Source: Noviherbaspirillum humi (GTDB lineage: Bacteria > Pseudomonadota > Gammaproteobacteria > Burkholderiales > Burkholderiaceae_D). From it: a stretch of DNA of 56,704 nt. Of this stretch, positions 36,202 through 45,391 are shown in pieces. A program made the position numbers and the translations under genes. Every line of letters begins with the position of its first letter. Positions within the stretch are counted from its first letter, which is position 1. The notes beneath the pieces are model-generated. The model was not told the origin of the DNA and made no database searches. It worked only from the letters and a program-made list of their open reading frames with translations. The stretch covers positions 1-56,704 of the forward strand of contig NZ_FZOT01000023.1 in NCBI RefSeq assembly GCF_900188095.1. Direction: 5' to 3'.

Positions 36202-36588
36202 GTGCAACCCATCGATATCGTACGCGAAGGCTATGCCCGCTATGAACGCCGTGATTTCGCCGGCGTGTTCCAGCTGCTCTCCAGCGATGTGGAGTTCAGC
36301 CAGACCGAGACGCTACCCTGGGGCGGCGTCCATCGCGGCCACGAAGGTGCGCGAGATTTCTTCGCCAGGCTGAACCAGCACACCGACGCCACGCCCCGGC
36401 CCATCACCTATGTTCCTGCTGGCGACGACGTGGCGGTGATCGGCCGTCTCACCGGCACGGCGCGCGCCACCGGCCGGCCCATCGATCTCGACATCGTGCA
36501 CGTCTGGACGGTGAAGGCCGGCAAGATCGTGCGCTTCGCGGCCTACATCGATACGCCGGCGATGCGGCAGGCCCTCGGCACGGATTGA
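36202..36588 (+). CDS. SnoaL-like/ketosteroid isomerase-type protein
   Basis: A 128-aa single-domain protein of the NTF2-like fold: DIVREGYARYERRDFAGVFQLLSSDVEF at the start, WGGVHRGHEGARDFFARL in the middle and IVHVWTVKAGKIVRFAAYIDT at the end, all standard for SnoaL-like proteins. The start is GTG 36202, set by AAGGAG four bases before it; a TTG further upstream is in frame but has no ribosome-binding site. The reaction is not predictable. It ends 35 bases before the start of the pyruvyltransferase-family gene. Confidence 0.8.
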   Translation: MQPIDIVREGYARYERRDFAGVFQLLSSDVEFSQTETLPWGGVHRGHEGARDFFARLNQHTDATPRPITYVPAGDDVAVIGRLTGTARATGRPIDLDIVHVWTVKAGKIVRFAAYIDTPAMRQALGTD

Positions 36589-36623
36589 GCCGAGCGTTCG
36601 CCGCTCGCGCTTTGCTGCGCTCC

Positions 36624-37817
36624 ATGGACCGCTCCCGGATACTTTTCGGCGCCTTCGACCGCCACAATTTCGGCGACCTGCTCTTTCCGCATATCCTGGC
36701 AGCGATGCTGCACGGTCGAACGATGCGGCATGCCGGGTTGGCGCAGCGCGATCTGCGCCACGTCGGCGGGCATGCAGTCGAGTCGCTGGCGCATCTTGGC
36801 GCCAGCCTGCGGCAGCCGGCCGACCTCATCCATGCCGGCGGCGAGCTGTTGACCTGCGGCGCCTGGGAAGCGGCGGTGATGCTCCAGAACCCCCGCGATG
36901 CCGAGGACCTCGTGACCCGTTTCGATGCGCATTCCAAACCGGCGCGTTACTGGGCAGCCCAAGCGATCGGCCGGTCGGACCGCGTGCCTTACCTGGCCGA
37001 TGCCAGCATGCTCAGCGGTGGCGGACGGTGCTTCCATCATGCCCTCGGCGGCGTCCAGCTGGATGCGATGCCTGGCGAAATGCGCGATGAGGTCCTGGCC
37101 AAGCTGGGCCGCTCCGCCCGGCTTTCGGTGCGCGATCGCGTCACGCGGGAGGCTTTGCGCAGCGCCGGCATTCAGGCCGCCCTGACGCCCGACCCGGCCG
37201 TCATGGTAAGAAGCCTGTTCGATCACCTCATTCAAACCCATGCGCAGCGCGGCGAAGCCGCCGGGCTGATCGGTGCCTTCCCGGCCGGCTACCTCGCGCT
37301 GCAGTTCAGCGCCGATTTCGGCGACGATGCGACGCTGGACGCCATTGCGGCGCAATGCGAAGTCCTGCGCCGCGCCACCGGCCTGGTTCCCGTGCTGTTT
37401 CGCGCCGGCGCGGCCCCCTGGCATGACGACCTGGATGTCTATCAGCGCCTTGCACAGCGACTGAAAGCGGCGCGCGTGTTCCAGTCGCTGCACCTGTGGG
37501 ACATCTGCGCCCTCATCGCCCGCAGCCGTGCCTATGCCGGCAGCAGCCTGCATGGGCGCATCGTCGCCACCGCCTACGGCTTGCCGCGGGTGAACATGCT
37601 TCCTCCGTGGCAAGGCTCGGCACCTTCGAAGCAGCACGCTTATGCAGCTACCTGGGAAATGGATGGCGTGCCGCTTGTGTCAGCGGTGGATGAATTCGCA
37701 GCAGCCCTGGAGGCCGCGCTTGCCATCGAGGGAAAACGATACCGGCACTGGGCTGAACGGCTTGCGTCCGAATACCGCACCGAATTTGCGTCGTTCGCCG
37801 CCGCGCTCGGGACATGA
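36624..37817 (+). CDS. Polysaccharide pyruvyl transferase family protein
   Basis: 397 aa. It opens ILFGAFDRHNFGDLLFPHIL, the family's N-terminal GxxNxGDxxF-like motif. IHAGGELLTCGAWE lies near residue 70, SVRDRVTREALRSAGI near 170, and the C-terminal signature YAGSSLHGRIVATAYGLPRV near 305. Members transfer pyruvate from PEP to a sugar in exopolysaccharide or cell-wall synthesis. No other polysaccharide gene is nearby, so the acceptor is unknown. ATG 36624 is used; a TTG at 36585 overlapping the previous gene is also in frame. Confidence 0.8.
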   Translation: MDRSRILFGAFDRHNFGDLLFPHILAAMLHGRTMRHAGLAQRDLRHVGGHAVESLAHLGASLRQPADLIHAGGELLTCGAWEAAVMLQNPRDAEDLVTRFDAHSKPARYWAAQAIGRSDRVPYLADASMLSGGGRCFHHALGGVQLDAMPGEMRDEVLAKLGRSARLSVRDRVTREALRSAGIQAALTPDPAVMVRSLFDHLIQTHAQRGEAAGLIGAFPAGYLALQFSADFGDDATLDAIAAQCEVLRRATGLVPVLFRAGAAPWHDDLDVYQRLAQRLKAARVFQSLHLWDICALIARSRAYAGSSLHGRIVATAYGLPRVNMLPPWQGSAPSKQHAYAATWEMDGVPLVSAVDEFAAALEAALAIEGKRYRHWAERLASEYRTEFASFAAALGT

Positions 37818-37899
37818 GCCAGCCCTTCTTGCTAAGATGCCGTTTCACCGTCGCCAAGCAGCGGCGCATGCAACGACAAAACAACATGAAGGAGATGAG

Positions 37900-38544
37900 A
37901 TGGACAAGGACATGGAGCAGCGGCTGCGCATTGCCGAAGTGGTGCAGAACTGGGCCCTGTGGCGCGATGCCGGTTTCTGGGAACGCTTCGCCACGGTATG
38001 GCACGACGACGGCTGGATGTCGGCCACCTGGTTCCAGGGACCGGCGCCGAAGTTCATCGCCATCAGCAAGACCGGCTTCGAGAAGGGCGTGTCCATTCTG
38101 CACTTCCTCGGCGGCAGCACCATCGACATCCGCGGCAAGCGTGCCATCGCTCAGACCAAGATGACCATCAACCAGCGCGGCATCGCCGACGATACCCTCG
38201 TCGACGTGCTCTGTACCGGCCGCTTCTACGATTTCTTCGAGCTGCGCGAGATCAACGGCGTCGAAGAGTGGCGCATCGTGCGGCGCCAGCCCATTTACGA
38301 AAAGGACCGCATGGATCCGGTGGATCCGTCGGCGACGCCGAAGCTCGATGGCGATCTCCTGGCCCAGTTCCCCAAGGGCTACCAGCACCTCGCCTACCTG
38401 CAGACGCGCCTCGGCTTCAAGGTCAAGCGCGACATGCCGGAACTCACCGGCCCGGTGGTGCAGGCGCTCTATCAGCGCGGCGAGAAATGGCTGGCCGGCG
38501 ATTCGTCGCCTTTCGATGAGCCGCCGGTCGAAACCGTGATTTGA
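37900..38544 (+). CDS. NTF2/SnoaL-fold hydroxylase/dehydratase-like protein
   Basis: A 214-aa protein. The first 140 residues are SnoaL_4-like (RIAEVVQNWALWRDAGFWERFATVWHDDGWMSATW; later DVLCTGRFYDFFELREINGVEEWRIV). This is the layout of bile-acid-dehydratase-like and aromatic-ring dioxygenase small-subunit-like proteins. A 65-residue extension with PKGYQHLAYLQTRLGF follows. The strong site GAAGGAGATGAG precedes ATG 37900. It is next to a 3-hydroxyisobutyrate dehydrogenase-family gene (79-base gap, same strand), so the two may act in one catabolic route; the substrate is not known. Confidence 0.75.
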   Translation: MDKDMEQRLRIAEVVQNWALWRDAGFWERFATVWHDDGWMSATWFQGPAPKFIAISKTGFEKGVSILHFLGGSTIDIRGKRAIAQTKMTINQRGIADDTLVDVLCTGRFYDFFELREINGVEEWRIVRRQPIYEKDRMDPVDPSATPKLDGDLLAQFPKGYQHLAYLQTRLGFKVKRDMPELTGPVVQALYQRGEKWLAGDSSPFDEPPVETVI

Positions 38545-38623
38545 GGATCGATATTCCGGGTGGGGCGCTTGCGGCTGCCCGGCAATCCGGACCAGATATT
38601 TTTAGAATGAGAAAAGTCAGGAC

Positions 38624-39502
38624 ATGAACAGCACATCCCCGACGATCGGCGTGATCGGCATCGGCGCCATGGGCATGGGCATCGCAAAGAACCTGCATCG
38701 CAAGGGCTGGCCCATCGTCGTGCGCGACATCCGCCCGGAAGCGGAAGCGGAGGCTGCTTCGCTCGGCATGCGGGTGGCAGCGACGCCGGCAGCGCTGGCC
38801 GGGCAGGCCGACTGCATCATCATCGTGGTGGTGAATGCCGCCCAGATCGATGACGTGCTGTTCGGTTCGGGCAGCGTCATCCAAGCCGCGGCGAAAGGCA
38901 AGACGGTGGTGCTGTGCTCCACCATCGCGCCGGAAGACACCATGCGCTTTTCCGGTCGCCTCGCCGAAGCCGGCGTCGCCGCCATCGATGCACCGATTTC
39001 CGGCGGCCCGGCCAAGGCCGAAGCCGGCAGCATGAGCATGATGATCGCCGCGCCGGAAGCCGTGCTGCAACCGTGGCAGCCGCTGCTGGAAGCGATGGCG
39101 GCCAAGCGCTTCCATATCAGCGATCACGTCGGTGACGGCGCCAAGACCAAGCTGGTGAACAACCTGCTGGCCGGCATCAATCTCGTGGCATCGGCCGAAG
39201 CCTTTGCGCTCGGCAAGCGCATCGGCCTGGAGCCGCGCAAACTGTTCGACGTCATCGCCGCCTCCAGCGGCTCCTCCTGGGTCTTTGAAGACCGCATGTC
39301 CCGCGTGCTGGAAAATGACTTCGAGCCGCGGGCCTTCGCCCACATCCTTACCAAGGACGTCGGCCTGGCCACCGCGATGGCGGATGCCGCCGGCTACGAC
39401 ACGCCGCTCGGCGACGCGGCCCTCGCCCGCTACAAGCTCACGCTGGAGCGCGGCTGGTCGCAGCTGGACGATGCGGCGGTGATCAAGACCTACGAATCCT
39501 GA
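38624..39502 (+). CDS. 3-hydroxyisobutyrate/threonate dehydrogenase-family NAD(P) oxidoreductase
   Basis: 292 aa. The N-terminal Rossmann domain has IGVIGIGAMGMGIAKNLHRKG. The substrate loop is DAPISGGPAKAEAGSMSMMI (residues about 120-140). The catalytic Lys lies in GDGAKTKLVNNLLAGINLVASAEA (near 170). The C-terminal helical domain ends with FAHILTKDVGLATAMA. The family oxidises beta-hydroxy acids such as 3-hydroxyisobutyrate, tartronate semialdehyde (in reverse) or L-threonate. A strong terminator follows. The adjacent TRAP transporter converges on it. Confidence 0.87.
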   Translation: MNSTSPTIGVIGIGAMGMGIAKNLHRKGWPIVVRDIRPEAEAEAASLGMRVAATPAALAGQADCIIIVVVNAAQIDDVLFGSGSVIQAAAKGKTVVLCSTIAPEDTMRFSGRLAEAGVAAIDAPISGGPAKAEAGSMSMMIAAPEAVLQPWQPLLEAMAAKRFHISDHVGDGAKTKLVNNLLAGINLVASAEAFALGKRIGLEPRKLFDVIAASSGSSWVFEDRMSRVLENDFEPRAFAHILTKDVGLATAMADAAGYDTPLGDAALARYKLTLERGWSQLDDAAVIKTYES

Positions 39503-39521
39503 TTCGGGATCACGCAAAAGG

Positions 39522-39553
39522 AAACGGCGGGCAGAAAATCTGCCCGCCGTTTT
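39522..39553. terminator. Bidirectional rho-independent terminator
   Basis: A perfect 14-bp stem (39522-39535 with 39539-39552) closes an AAA loop, with T-rich sequence on the right and A-rich sequence on the left. It lies 20 bases after the stop of the oxidoreductase (+) and 34 bases after the stop of the TRAP permease (-), so it can serve both converging transcripts. Confidence 0.88.
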
Positions 39554-39586
39554 CATTTCAGCCGTGCGCTCTCGAACTCGGGGAGC

Positions 39587-41455
39587 TCAGAGGAACCCGA
39601 TGGAAATCCACGGAATCGCGGCGATCAGGATCAGCGCGATGAACAGCGCGCCGAGATAGGGCCAGACATGGCGCATCGCCTGGTCCGGATTGACGCGGCC
39701 GATGGCGCAGGCGGCGTAGAAGCCGACGCCGAAGGGCGGGGCGAACAGGCCGAGGCCCATGGCGAAGATCACCACCATGGCGTAATGCACTTCATGGATG
39801 CCGACGGCGCGCGCCACCGGGAACAGCAGCGGACCGAACAGCACGATGGCAGGAATGCCTTCGAGCACGCTGCCGAGGATGACGAAGGCCACCACCGAGA
39901 TCGCCATGAAGCCGATGGAACCGCCCGGCATGGCCGACATCACCGCCGCCAGCTGGCGCGAGAAGCCGGACTGGGTCAGCGCCCAGGCCATGGCGGTAGC
40001 GCAGCCGATGATGAACAGGATGGCGCCGGACAGTGAGGCGGTTTCCACCAGCATCGGGTACAGCCGCTTCCAGTCGAACTGGCGGTAGATCAGCAGGCCG
40101 ACGATCACGGTGTAGACGATACCGACGGTCGACACTTCGGTGGCGGTGGCCACGCCTTCCACTACCACGGCGCGGATGACGAAGGGCAGGGCCAGCGCCG
40201 GCAGCGCGACGATGAAGGCGCGGGCGATCTGGCGGCCGGTGGCGCGCTTCACGCCGGTCATGTTCTCGTTCCGGCTATGGAAGAACACCACCACCGCCAG
40301 TGCCGCCGCGCCCACCAGCGCCGGCAGCAGGCCGCCGGTGAACAGCGCCGCGATCGATACCCCGGTGACGGAGCCGATGGTGATCAGCACCAGGCTGGGC
40401 GGGATGGTTTCCGACATCGCGCCGGAGGAAGACAGCAGGGCAATCAGCCGGCCCTCGTCGGAGCCGCGCCGCTTCATTTCCGGGAACAGCGCCGGCGCCA
40501 CCGCCGCCATGTCGGCCGCCTTGGAGCCGGAGATGCCGGACACCAGATACATCGCGCCCAGCAGCACATAGGCCAGGCCGCCGCGCACATGGCCGAGCAG
40601 TGAAGCGAGGAAATCCACCATCGCCTTGGCCAGGCCGGTCATCTCGATCAGCACGCCGAGGAAGACGAACAGCGGCACCGATAGCAGGATGAGGCTGGAC
40701 ATGCCCTCGTCCATGCGGCTGACGACGATGGTCAGCGGCACGTTGGTGGTGAGCGCCAGGTAGGAGAGCGTTGCCACGCCGAAGGCGAACGCGATCGGCA
40801 CCGCGCAGGCCACGCACACCGCTACCATCACCACGAAGAAGATCAGCAGGTTGAGATTGCCGAGCTTCATGAACACCGGCCGCGCGAACCACAGCGCCGC
40901 AGCCAGCGCCACGAAGAACAGCAGGCCGATGCCGAGCTGGCGCTTGGAGCCATGCTCTGCCAGGCGCATCAGGATGATGGCCATCATCAGCACCGCGCCA
41001 ATGCCGATGGCCGCCACCCGCAGGCCATCCTGGATTTCCAGCGCCGGCGTGGAGATCGCCCACTGGTCCTGGAAATACTCGTGCGCCGGCAGGATGATTT
41101 CCAGCACGAAGGTGGCCACCACCAGTTCGGCGCCGAGCGTGACCCAGCCGCGCGTGCCGGGCTGCAGCCGGTTGACCAGGGTGGTCAGGCGCATGTGCTC
41201 GCCGCGGCGCAGCGCGATCACCGCGCCGAGCATGGCCAGCCACAGGAACAGGATGGAGGCGAGCTCGTCGGACCAGGTCAGGGGAGCGTTGAAGACATAG
41301 CGGGCGGTGACGCCCGCCAGGAGAACCAGGATTTCCAGGGCCACCAGGATGGCGGCCGGGATCTCGCTGATCGCCGCCAGTCCGCGTTCCAGGATCAGGA
41401 ACAGCGGCCGGCGGTTCGCCACGCCGGAGGCGTGGCCGACGGATGAGGCTTGCAT
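39587..41455 (-). CDS. TRAP transporter fused permease (DctQ-DctM)
   Basis: A 622-aa inner-membrane protein. The first 180 residues are a DctQ small permease of four TM helices (VTARYVFNAPLTWSDELASILFLWLAMLGAVIALRRGEHMRL). The rest is a DctM large permease of about 12 TM helices (GVLIEMTGLAKAMVDFLASLLG, SGISGSKAADMAAVAP, ETIPPSLVLITIGS, MVVIFAMGLGLFAPPFGVGFYAACAIG). Fused QM proteins are a known variant. The start MQASSVG at 41455 follows the DctP stop by 28 bases. With DctP it forms a sodium-driven uptake system for a carboxylate. Confidence 0.9.
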   Translation of the reverse strand: MQASSVGHASGVANRRPLFLILERGLAAISEIPAAILVALEILVLLAGVTARYVFNAPLTWSDELASILFLWLAMLGAVIALRRGEHMRLTTLVNRLQPGTRGWVTLGAELVVATFVLEIILPAHEYFQDQWAISTPALEIQDGLRVAAIGIGAVLMMAIILMRLAEHGSKRQLGIGLLFFVALAAALWFARPVFMKLGNLNLLIFFVVMVAVCVACAVPIAFAFGVATLSYLALTTNVPLTIVVSRMDEGMSSLILLSVPLFVFLGVLIEMTGLAKAMVDFLASLLGHVRGGLAYVLLGAMYLVSGISGSKAADMAAVAPALFPEMKRRGSDEGRLIALLSSSGAMSETIPPSLVLITIGSVTGVSIAALFTGGLLPALVGAAALAVVVFFHSRNENMTGVKRATGRQIARAFIVALPALALPFVIRAVVVEGVATATEVSTVGIVYTVIVGLLIYRQFDWKRLYPMLVETASLSGAILFIIGCATAMAWALTQSGFSRQLAAVMSAMPGGSIGFMAISVVAFVILGSVLEGIPAIVLFGPLLFPVARAVGIHEVHYAMVVIFAMGLGLFAPPFGVGFYAACAIGRVNPDQAMRHVWPYLGALFIALILIAAIPWISIGFL

Positions 41456-41483
41456 GGCGGATGTGGGAAGAGTTGAGGCAGGA

Positions 41484-42512
41484 TTATTCGAGCTTGCCGG
41501 CGTACTTTTCCAGCATCGCCCAGGCATCGGCGCCGTATTTCTTCTTCCAGTCGGCATAGAAGCCGGATTTCTTCAGCACCGCGCGGAAGGCATCGACATT
41601 GACCTGGTTGAAGGCCATGCCTTTCGATTTGAGCTCGACCTCGACCGAGTTGTTGAGGCGGCGCACGTCGTCGCGCTCGCGCTCGCCCGCGCCGTTGATG
41701 TGCTTGGTGATGATCGCCTGCAGGTCCTTCGGCATGCGGTTCCACATCTTGCCGTTGGCGAGGAACCAGAAGCCGTCCCACATGTGGTTGGTGAGGGAGC
41801 AGTACTTCTGCACCTCGAACAGCTTGGCGGTCTGAATGATGGCCAGCGGATTTTCCTGGCCTTCGACGATCTTGGTCTGCAGCGCGGAGTAGACTTCGCT
41901 GAAGTTGATGCTGGCCGGCGCCGCATCAAGCGCCTTGAACATCGAGGTCCAGAGCGGGCTCACCGGCACGCGGATCTTGAAGCCCTTCAAGTCGGCCGGG
42001 GTGTTGATCGGCTTTGTCGAACTGGTGATCTGGCGGAAGCCGTTGTCCCAGATCTTGTCGAACGCATGCAGGCCGGCCTTGGCGATGTTGCCGCGCACGA
42101 AGGCGCCGAGCTCGCCATCCATCGCCGCCCACACCTGCTGGTAATCCTTGAAGGCGAAGCCGATGCCGTTGATGGACGCGACCGGCACCAGGGTCGACAG
42201 GATCAGCCCGGACAGGGTCATGAAGTCCATCGCGCCGGAACGCACCTGGGACAGCATGTCGGTGTCGGAGCCGAGCTGGTTGTTGGGGAAGACCTGGATG
42301 TCGACGCGGCCGTTGGTCTCCTTGCGGATGGCATCGGCCGCTTCCTTGGCGCGCACGTTCAGCGGATGCACTGCCGGCAGATTGCTGCCGTACTTCATGC
42401 TGAATTCGGCGGTCTGGCCATAGGCGAACTTGCCGACCATCGACGTCGCCAGCGTGCCGGCGGTGAGTTTGGATGCCTGCGTCAAGAATTTGCGCCGGGT
42501 CTGCTGTGTCAT
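41484..42512 (-). CDS. TRAP transporter solute-binding protein (DctP family)
   Basis: A 342-aa periplasmic receptor. It has a twin-arginine-type signal, TRRKFLTQASKLTAGTLATS, cleaved near AYGQ. The mature protein starts FSMKYGSNLPAVHPLNVRAKEAADAI and contains NGRVDIQVFPNNQLGSD and GFKIRVPVSPLW, where the conserved Arg of the R-x-P motif salt-bridges the ligand carboxylate. The first gene of the pair with the fused permease, it starts at ATG 42512; the open frame continues upstream, but that sequence is promoter-like. The substrate is a carboxylate of unknown identity. Confidence 0.9.
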   Translation of the reverse strand: MTQQTRRKFLTQASKLTAGTLATSMVGKFAYGQTAEFSMKYGSNLPAVHPLNVRAKEAADAIRKETNGRVDIQVFPNNQLGSDTDMLSQVRSGAMDFMTLSGLILSTLVPVASINGIGFAFKDYQQVWAAMDGELGAFVRGNIAKAGLHAFDKIWDNGFRQITSSTKPINTPADLKGFKIRVPVSPLWTSMFKALDAAPASINFSEVYSALQTKIVEGQENPLAIIQTAKLFEVQKYCSLTNHMWDGFWFLANGKMWNRMPKDLQAIITKHINGAGERERDDVRRLNNSVEVELKSKGMAFNQVNVDAFRAVLKKSGFYADWKKKYGADAWAMLEKYAGKLE

Positions 42513-42777
42513 GGTTGTCTTCCCCTGATGCTGAGTGTTGTTGGTGTTGCTGCAGTAAGAGCGGCGATTATACCGTCGGGTCTTGCGCTTGAGGCAAGGT
42601 TTAGTACGGGCGACGCCGCCTTGGCGCGCAGGGCACCTTCTGGGTTGAACCCATCTGCGGCATTCCCGGTGGCTGCGGCGTGGCAGCATGTTGGCGTGAA
42701 AACGCGGTAATCTTCCAGGCCCGTCACATGCCATCGACCTTGACCAAGCCACGGCATCTCATTATCGAAAAGACATC

Positions 42778-43032
42778 ATGAAGCCCGAAGACCTGCAGCG
42801 CCTCGTCACCCTGTCCATGCCCTACGGGAAGTACAAGGGCCGCCTGCTCGCCGACCTGCCCGGCCATTATCTAGGCTGGTTCGCCCGGGAAGGATTTCCG
42901 CGCGGTGAACTTGGTCAGCTGCTGGAACTGATGTACGAGCTGGACCACAACGCCATGCGTCACCTGCTTGACCCATTGCGTCCCGCCGGCAGCGGCGCCG
43001 GCTACGGCGTCAAGCGTTCCATGGCTGAGTAG
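42778..43032 (+). CDS. DUF3820 family protein
   Basis: An 84-aa soluble protein matching the short DUF3820 family: MPYGKYKGRLLADLPGHYLGWFAREGFPRGELGQLLELMYEL. The pattern PxGKYKGxxLxDLPxxYLxW is highly characteristic. The family has been labelled a putative quorum-sensing-regulated virulence factor, but its function is not established. It is divergent from dctP and lies just ahead of the tRNA gene, whose promoter appears to start at its stop codon. Confidence 0.85.
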   Translation: MKPEDLQRLVTLSMPYGKYKGRLLADLPGHYLGWFAREGFPRGELGQLLELMYELDHNAMRHLLDPLRPAGSGAGYGVKRSMAE

Positions 43033-43036
43033 GTGC

Positions 43037-43066
43037 TTGCCATGGATGGCGGAGTTCATTTATAGT
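43037..43066 (+). promoter_or_regulatory. Sigma-70 type promoter of tRNA-Ala
   Basis: TTGCCA (43037-43042) and TATAGT (43061-43066) are separated by 18 bases, and the tRNA begins 14 bases after the -10 box. Placement and sequence fit a housekeeping promoter immediately after the DUF3820 stop. Confidence 0.5.
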
Positions 43067-43079
43067 GATCAACCATTAT

Positions 43080-43155
<76 letters not shown>

Positions 43156-43267
43156 AATTCCCTTCCAAGTAAAGCCAGAAAAGTCTAGAAATGGCATTGA
43201 AAACATAGACTTGCTTTAAAATTTTGTCCGGTAAGTTCCAGACGGTTCCGTTGAAAGCCAACGCGTT

Positions 43268-43288
43268 TTGACGGTAATATTGACGGTA
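43268..43288. repeat. Tandem TTGACGGTA direct repeat upstream of the integrase
   Basis: TTGACGGTA occurs at 43268-43276 and again at 43280-43288 with a 12-base period, between the tRNA end and the integrase start. Placement fits arm-type integrase or excisionase binding sites. Confidence 0.5.
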
Positions 43289-43318
43289 GCAGCAACCTTG
43301 TCTAGAGGGGTTACCGCC

Positions 43319-44527
43319 ATGGCCTTGACTGATACCGCTATTCGCAAGACAAAGCCGTCTGACAAGCCGCTGAAGCTTACAGATGGCGAAGGACTGTATG
43401 TCATCGTCACCCCCTCTGGGTCGCGTTGGTGGCGGTTCGACTACCGCTATGGTGGTCGGCGTAAGACCTTATCAATGGGCGTCTACCCAGCCATTGACCT
43501 GAAAACCGCTCGCGAACGACGGTACGAGGCCCAGCGCCTTTTGGCCCAAGGTATCGATCCCAGTGTTAATCGGAAGATTCAGAAGGCGGAGCAGGCTGGA
43601 AATGCAGCCAACAGCTTCGAGGTTATCGCTAGAGAGTGGTTTGCTAAACATGCGCCGGGATGGGCAGCATCTCACAGCGACAAGGTCATCAAGCGCCTCG
43701 AACTTAACGTTTTTCCTTGGATAGGTGCACGGCCTGTTGCCGACATCACGGCTCCCGAATTGCTTACGGTACTGCGAAGAATCGAAGCTCGTGGTGCTCT
43801 CGATACTGCGCACCGCACCCATCAAAATTGCGGGCAAATCTTTCGGTATGCGATTGCCACTGGCCGCTGTGTTAGGGATCCGTCTTCTGACCTTCGCGGT
43901 GCGCTACCTCCAGCCAGGCATAACCATTTCCCTTCCATTGTTGAGCCCAAATCGGTAGGCGAACTGCTTTGCGCCATTGACGGATTCGAGGGGACGTTCG
44001 TCGTGCAGTGCGCACTACGGCTTGCTCCAATGTTTTTTGTTCGACCGGGTGAATTACGCAAAGCCGAATGGCGCGATATTGATTTTGAAAGGAAGCAATG
44101 GACTTACCTAGTTACAAAAACAAGGACCCAGCACATTGTTCCTCTCGCTACTCAAGCGCTTGCAATACTACAAGAATTGCACAAACTCACTGGCCACCGT
44201 CAGTATGTATTTCCAGGACGAGACCCTAGAAAGCCAATGAGTGAAGCGGCCATCAATGCAGCCCTACGCCGAATGGGATACGACACAAGAACCGAGATTA
44301 CTGGGCACGGCTTCCGCGCCATGGCTCGTACGATTCTTCATCAAGAAATGCATTTCCCGGCTGAGGTGATTGAGCACCAATTGGCACACCGGGTGCCGGA
44401 TAGCTTAGGTACTGCATATAACCGTACCAAGTTTATTCAGCAGCGCTGCGTCATGATGCAAAGCTGGGCTGATTACTTGCATAAGCTGAAAGTGAATAAT
44501 GGTTTGGAAAATCTTCCGCCACCTTAA
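43319..44527 (+). CDS. int: P4-type tyrosine integrase
   Basis: 402 aa. The N-terminal DUF4102 arm-binding domain (MALTDTAIRKTKPSDKPLKLTDGEGLYV and the following YRYGGRRKTLSMGVYP) is followed by a core-binding domain and a complete catalytic domain: Arg in FVRPGELR, HGFRAMART for the H-x-x-R box, HQLAHR for the second His, and Tyr in YNRTKF. All key residues are present, so it should be active. ATG 43319 starts the conserved domain; an upstream TTG is rejected. This integrase is typical of islands and P4-like satellites entering tRNA genes. A+T content rises from here on relative to the host genes. Confidence 0.92.
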   Translation: MALTDTAIRKTKPSDKPLKLTDGEGLYVIVTPSGSRWWRFDYRYGGRRKTLSMGVYPAIDLKTARERRYEAQRLLAQGIDPSVNRKIQKAEQAGNAANSFEVIAREWFAKHAPGWAASHSDKVIKRLELNVFPWIGARPVADITAPELLTVLRRIEARGALDTAHRTHQNCGQIFRYAIATGRCVRDPSSDLRGALPPARHNHFPSIVEPKSVGELLCAIDGFEGTFVVQCALRLAPMFFVRPGELRKAEWRDIDFERKQWTYLVTKTRTQHIVPLATQALAILQELHKLTGHRQYVFPGRDPRKPMSEAAINAALRRMGYDTRTEITGHGFRAMARTILHQEMHFPAEVIEHQLAHRVPDSLGTAYNRTKFIQQRCVMMQSWADYLHKLKVNNGLENLPPP

Positions 44528-44577
44528 AGTCGCTAGGTTCCAATTACTGTTCAAAACTTACCTAGTTGGAGTGTGAA

Positions 44578-45327
44578 TTGGTTATACACAATGATGATCT
44601 GCACAAAACAACGAGTCAGCATACACTTAATTTTAAAGGTCTCGATGAAATAACGGCGTTATTCGATTGCCTGATTTTCATGACACATCCTGATGATGGC
44701 CATAGGCGCAAACTGCTCAGTGCTTGGTGCCAAACAGGTAAATTTCTTCGCGAGACAGATCTTTTAGCTGATGAAGATGTGGTCATGAGTAAGCAGGAAT
44801 TAGCGCTCCTATTTGAGGGTGGAACCGTTGGAGTAGCAAGAGACATTTCCAATGCTCAGAGCGGCGGGGTGGCGGCCGGCATGGTTTTAATAGCCCTTCT
44901 TTGGATGGGCGAGAATGAAATTTCTGATCCGGGGTTATTAAAAGCCTACCATATCGCTGAGAAGATACATTTTCGCGCGAAAGATCAGCACAATAAATAC
45001 ATCAGTAAAGGTAATAAGAGTGTTCGCAACAACTGGAAAGAATTTCAAAATGTTGCCCACCTATGGGCAGCGTTCGTATTACTTGGTACGGAAGCCGATT
45101 TCCGAGATGAAATCGACGGTGTTAAGTGTTCGTTAAACGGAACTGAACTCGCGTCTTTAGCATTATCGCTGCAAGTGCACGCGTCTAAACTCTCTCGACC
45201 GAGGCCGGGAATGCCGCTGTTACCTAGCACCGCGGTGAAGATTGAAGGAGTCTCAACTAGATCGTTCAACCTGTCGAAATTTTCAGAACAGTTCCGTAAA
45301 GCGTTGGAGACCTACGGGTCTCATTAG
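44578..45327 (+). CDS. Unrecognised 249-253-aa island protein
   Basis: A soluble, mixed alpha-helical-looking protein with no signal or TM segment. Visible pieces: LNFKGLDEITALFDCLIFM near the start, a Gly/Ala-rich helix GGVAAGMVLIALLWMGENEI mid-protein, RAKDQHNKYISKGNKSVRNNWKEF, and a C-terminal helix FSEQFRKALETY. I do not recognise a family. The start is uncertain: TTG 44578 has GGAG six bases upstream and is used, TTG 44566 gives 253 aa, and the first in-frame ATG is at 44680. It sits between the integrase and alpA, where phage satellites often carry immunity or defence cargo; that function is only a suggestion from position. Confidence 0.6.
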   Translation: MVIHNDDLHKTTSQHTLNFKGLDEITALFDCLIFMTHPDDGHRRKLLSAWCQTGKFLRETDLLADEDVVMSKQELALLFEGGTVGVARDISNAQSGGVAAGMVLIALLWMGENEISDPGLLKAYHIAEKIHFRAKDQHNKYISKGNKSVRNNWKEFQNVAHLWAAFVLLGTEADFRDEIDGVKCSLNGTELASLALSLQVHASKLSRPRPGMPLLPSTAVKIEGVSTRSFNLSKFSEQFRKALETYGSH

Positions 45328-45391
45328 AATTACCAAATTGACAATGGCAAGTTCACTTTTCCTCTGTTGTCGCTAAGTTTAATTTCCTAAG

